Origin: Phycisphaerales bacterium UBA4658
GTDB lineage: Bacteria; Planctomycetota; Phycisphaerae; Phycisphaerales; UBA1924
NCBI GenBank assembly: GCA_002405485.1
Contig: DHLW01000073.1
Coordinates: 33,221-43,102, forward strand
Reading direction: 5' to 3'
Length of the DNA: 9,882 nt
The first letter of the stretch is position 1. Every line of letters starts with the position of its first letter. The notes beneath the pieces were generated by a model. That model was not told where the DNA came from. It saw only the letters and a list, made by a program, of their open reading frames with translations, and made no database searches. Positions 7,365 to 9,882 of the stretch are shown here, piece after piece. The translations under genes and the position numbers were made by a program.

Positions 7365-7485
7365 GAGCACGCCGCGTGTCGGGGTTCATGTGAGCAACCT
7401 GACGTTTCCCGCAGCCGGCCGAGTGGCGGTTGTAGCATGGGCCGGCTGGACATTGTGGGCCTCTGACGTGCAAGGACGACCCGGG

Positions 7486-8331
7486 ATGCTCACCGACTAT
7501 TCGCCGTTCGCCGCCGACTACTACATCAATCAGCGGATCAACCTGAAGATGGACATCCCGATGCGTCGGGACACGGTCCTGTCGCTGTTCGATCGCATCC
7601 GCCGCGATCAGCCGTCCATGGATCGCTTCCGTCGGTACAGCGACGAGTTGGCGCTGGAGTCCCGACCGTCAACCTCGGCACTCAGTGGGCCGCAGGCCCA
7701 GCAATGGGTCGCCGTCCGCCGCACAAGCGTCCGTTCCGGCAGCGTCAACCCTCAGACCACCGAGGTGGGGTACAAGCTCCATCGGCTGGTGCTGGAGTCG
7801 GCGCCGTTCTTCCTGGATATCAGCCCGTTGGATGTGGACCACCTCGAAGCGCTGTACGGCTTCGATCTTCTGGCATCCGGCAACCACGACGCCATCATCT
7901 TCAACGCCCTGTTTGCCGGTTCCCCCATGGCCGAGGTCGCCGCCCAGATCGCCCCGGCCTCCCGACATCCGATCGTGCTCGAGTGTCAGCCGCTGCTTGG
8001 CATGGCCCTCACCGATGAGTGCGACGTACAGGCCCACTTTGAGGTCAAGACCCGCTCCGGGCTCCGCGGCGCACGCGCCGGCGGCGGGTACGGTTCCGGC
8101 TCCGGCAGCGCGGGTGGCTCTGCGTCCGCGGGCGGCGCGGACTTCGGCGAGCAGCCCATCAGCGTCTATCTCGTCGTCCGACGCTACGGGTCGTTCAACG
8201 ACATGCATGCCCTCTCTGGCGTCTTCGACCAGCTCACCCAGCACGCCGAGCGTCTCGTCGAGTCCGTGGTCATCCCCAAGCTCCTGGCTCCGATCCGAGA
8301 AGCCATCGCCTCCGGCGGCTGGGGACGCTGA
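7486..8331 (+). CDS. Uncharacterised soluble protein with Gly/Ser-rich linker
   Basis: I do not recognise a characterised family for this 281-residue protein. It lacks a signal peptide and membrane segments, so it is probably cytoplasmic. The N-terminal half (1-60) is rich in Tyr, Arg and Asp (DYYINQRINLKMDIPMRRDT) and looks helical. A central part (about 96-190) has alternating hydrophobic strands (KLHRLVLESAPFFLDI, HPIVLECQPLLGMALTD). A flexible Gly/Ser/Ala stretch at about 196-219 separates it from a C-terminal part (222-275) with a strand ISVYLVVRRYG and a long helix. Codon use is like its neighbours, which supports a real gene. The start ATG at 7486 has AAGGA nine bases upstream. Longer in-frame starts reach into the lipoprotein promoter and add no conserved-looking sequence. 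It lies 50 bases before the SHOCT-like membrane protein gene, so the two may form an operon. Confidence 0.8.
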   Translation: MLTDYSPFAADYYINQRINLKMDIPMRRDTVLSLFDRIRRDQPSMDRFRRYSDELALESRPSTSALSGPQAQQWVAVRRTSVRSGSVNPQTTEVGYKLHRLVLESAPFFLDISPLDVDHLEALYGFDLLASGNHDAIIFNALFAGSPMAEVAAQIAPASRHPIVLECQPLLGMALTDECDVQAHFEVKTRSGLRGARAGGGYGSGSGSAGGSASAGGADFGEQPISVYLVVRRYGSFNDMHALSGVFDQLTQHAERLVESVVIPKLLAPIREAIASGGWGR

Positions 8332-8381
8332 CCCCCTTCAGACCCGGCTCCGCCCCCTCCCGTCACACTCTACCCTCACCC

Positions 8382-8924
8382 GTGCTCGATCCTCTCGTCC
8401 TCGCGCAGCAGGCCAGGCCGCTCTCGATCGGCCCGTACCTCTTTGCCGTCATGGCGGCCATCGGCGTGCTCGTGCTCGGCGGGCTGGTCGTTCTCTATCT
8501 CCGACGCCGTGTCCTGGAACAGCAACGCGCCATGGACTCCGCCGGCTCATTCATGGAGCAACTGCGGGCCATGAAGCGCAGCGGTCAGATCACCGAGGCC
8601 GAGTACGAACGCACCCGCAAGGCCATGGCCGCGAAAGTCTCGGCCAAGATGGACACCGCACGATCCAACGGGCTCTTCGAACTCCCAGAGACCCGCCCCA
8701 GACCACTCCACCCGACCCGCCAAGCACCGCCCATGTCCGCCTCTGCAGACCCGCAGACGCAATCATCCGGACGAGTGCCCAAAACAGGGGATGTCGTTGC
8801 CCCACCTGGGTATGACCTGACCGGCGAGCGCCTTCCCGGACCTTCTCCCGCACGGTCTCAGAATCCGCCTGGAACGGGGGGGACAACCGGACAGGGACCG
8901 TCCCCGGACGTTCAGGGCCGATGA
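8382..8924 (+). CDS. Single-pass membrane protein with SHOCT-like segment
   Basis: A 180-residue protein. A short N-terminus is followed by one strong membrane segment (about 18-40) with a stop-transfer RRR. The next part (56-85), FMEQLRAMKRSGQITEAEYE, has the pattern 'leucine-rich helix, G-x-I-T, E-x-E-Y/F, helix' of SHOCT-type short oligomerisation domains. Residues 100-180 are rich in Pro, Gly, Ser and Thr and are probably disordered. The proposed start is GTG at 8382, which has no ribosome binding site. An internal ATG at 8451 would cut into the membrane segment, so the GTG is preferred. With the basic residues after the membrane span, the SHOCT-like part and tail should face the cytoplasm. 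Function is unknown; it may anchor or oligomerise a partner such as the product of the preceding gene. Confidence 0.7.
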   Translation: MLDPLVLAQQARPLSIGPYLFAVMAAIGVLVLGGLVVLYLRRRVLEQQRAMDSAGSFMEQLRAMKRSGQITEAEYERTRKAMAAKVSAKMDTARSNGLFELPETRPRPLHPTRQAPPMSASADPQTQSSGRVPKTGDVVAPPGYDLTGERLPGPSPARSQNPPGTGGTTGQGPSPDVQGR

Positions 8925-8993
8925 GTCGTGGAAAGGGTGGGGCGCGGGTGTGGATCGAGCACGCTTTTGGGGGTGGCTGAACGGGGTTCTGGG

Positions 8994-8999
8994 TACAAT
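8994..8999 (+). promoter_or_regulatory. Candidate -10 box upstream of clpX
   Basis: TACAAT matches the -10 consensus at five of six positions and lies 209 bases before the clpX ATG, just after the preceding gene ends at 8924. No -35 box is present at normal spacing; TTGGGG at 8967-8972 is 21 bases away. The resulting leader of about 200 bases holds a short hairpin at 9097-9110. No gene is seen in the 284 bases between 8925 and 9208. Confidence 0.3.
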
Positions 9000-9096
9000 G
9001 AGCGGTCCGAGCGCGGAGTGCTCGCGTACTGCATCAGCAACGTCATGGGAGGGTGTGCCCGGGTCGCACGAAGTTCCCGGTCACTCCCCCTGGATT

Positions 9097-9113
9097 GGGC
9101 ATATCTGCCCTTT
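9097..9113 (+). terminator. Short hairpin GGGCA-TATC-TGCCC followed by TTT in the clpX leader
   Basis: A five-base-pair stem with a four-base loop (9097-9110), followed by only three T. It lies about 100 bases before the clpX start. It is too short for a confident terminator and may be a leader structure or chance. Confidence 0.2.
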
Positions 9114-9208
9114 CAGGCGTTGGAGATCGCGTGGTATTCCGCCGATACACACCCACTTTGTCCAACCTTTTGTACACAGCGCCGGACCGTCGGCGCGTCG
9201 AGGCGTGC

Positions 9209-9882
9209 ATGGCCAAGAACTCAAAGGACGGGGATATGCCCACCGGTACCCAGCGCGGCGACTCACACTCAGGCGGTTCCGGGCATGGAGGCCATGGCGG
9301 TTCGGGTGGCATTGGCGGGAGCGGAGCCGGGAGCGGGAGCGGCGGCGGGGGCGGCGGTTTTCGCGGACGGAAGGTGACCACCTGTTCGTTCTGCGGCAAG
9401 ACCAGCCGAGACGTCGGCCCGATGGTCGAAGGCCCGGGCGACGTGTACATCTGCTCCAACTGCACGGACCTGTGCCAGAACATCTTCAAGCAGGAGAAGC
9501 GGAAGGTTTCTTCGGCCAGTTCCCTGTTCACCGAGGTGCCGGCTCCACGAACCATCAAGGAGTTCCTTGATCAGTACGTGATCGGTCAGGACCAGGCCAA
9601 GAAGGCCCTCTCGGTCGCGGTGAACAGCCACTACAAGCGCCTCCTCCACGCCGAGAAGGACGAGACGAGCGTCGAGCTGGACAAGAGCAACATCCTGCTC
9701 ATCGGCCCGACGGGTTCTGGCAAGACGCTGCTGGCGCGGACGCTGGCCCGCATCCTGAACGTGCCGTTCGCCATCGGCGACGCGACCACGCTCACCGAGG
9801 CCGGGTACGTCGGCGAGGACGTTGAGAACCTCCTGCTCAAGCTGCTGCAGAACGCCGACTACGACGTCGAGGCCTGCCAGCG
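9209..9882 (+). CDS. clpX: ATP-dependent Clp protease ATP-binding subunit ClpX, 3' end cut off by the window
   Basis: The AAA+ unfoldase that recognises substrates and feeds them to the ClpP peptidase. The 224 visible residues include the N-terminal zinc-binding domain, with C59, C62, C82 and C85 (CSFC ... CSNC). They also include the conserved [20 protein letters not shown] (123-142), the Walker A motif GPTGSGKT (166-173) and the pore-1 loop GYVG (199-202) followed by EDVENLL. The window ends before Walker B. The start ATG at 9209 has GAGG five bases upstream. A second in-frame ATG at 9236 would remove nine residues. Before the zinc domain is an unusual extension of about 55 residues, dominated by Gly and Ser with three His. 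Typical ClpX proteins reach the first zinc cysteine within about 15 residues. No clpP gene is found upstream, although clpP often precedes clpX. The identification is very secure. Confidence 0.97.
   Translation, partial: MAKNSKDGDMPTGTQRGDSHSGGSGHGGHGGSGGIGGSGAGSGSGGGGGGFRGRKVTTCSFCGKTSRDVGPMVEGPGDVYICSNCTDLCQNIFKQEKRKVSSASSLFTEVPAPRTIKEFLDQYVIGQDQAKKALSVAVNSHYKRLLHAEKDETSVELDKSNILLIGPTGSGKTLLARTLARILNVPFAIGDATTLTEAGYVGEDVENLLLKLLQNADYDVEACQ

Noticed and set aside
7685..8815. 376-codon plus-strand frame across the 7486 and 8382 genes
   Set aside because: It is Ser/Pro/Arg-rich low-complexity sequence in a shifted frame. The two genes it crosses have better starts and better protein composition.
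8950..9570. Plus-strand frame over the clpX leader and start
   Set aside because: It overlaps clpX in another frame, and its product is a shadow of the glycine-rich coding region.

Overview
This is a GC-rich chromosomal window of mostly housekeeping genes. It probably comes from a planctomycete, possibly of the Phycisphaerae. That placement is an inference. It rests on the base composition, on the layout of the primase and sigma-factor genes, and on two small lipoproteins with a 'CPI/CPV ... GFC ... W' cysteine signature that I associate with planctomycetes. No rRNA, tRNA, mobile element or CRISPR array is visible.

Left part, minus strand: a primase gene (dnaG, 3368 to 1422) is followed by the primary sigma factor gene (rpoD, from 1177, running off the left edge). 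They are separated by a 244-base spacer that may hold a second promoter. Upstream of dnaG is a 513-base stretch with no convincing gene. It holds a plausible minus-strand promoter at about 3764-3791.

Middle part, plus strand: three genes run together. They are an acylphosphatase (3882-4148), a HAD-superfamily phosphatase with a TTG start (4249-4992) and a multi-pass membrane protein of the DUF418/YeiB type (4995-6302). The last two are 2 bases apart. They converge on a two-gene minus-strand unit (7295-6939, then 6901-6464) encoding paralogous lipoproteins that look like metal-binding TRASH/YHS-type proteins.

Right part, plus strand: divergent from the lipoproteins is an unrecognised 281-residue soluble protein (7486-8331). 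It is followed by a single-pass membrane protein with a SHOCT-like helical segment (8382-8924). A leader region of about 280 bases precedes clpX (9209 to the right edge), which encodes the unfoldase subunit of the ClpXP protease and carries an unusual glycine/histidine-rich N-terminal extension.

I found no clear multi-gene novel system. The points most worth a second look are the duplicated cysteine lipoproteins with an inverted repeat in their promoter region, the unrecognised protein plus SHOCT pair, and the ClpX extension.
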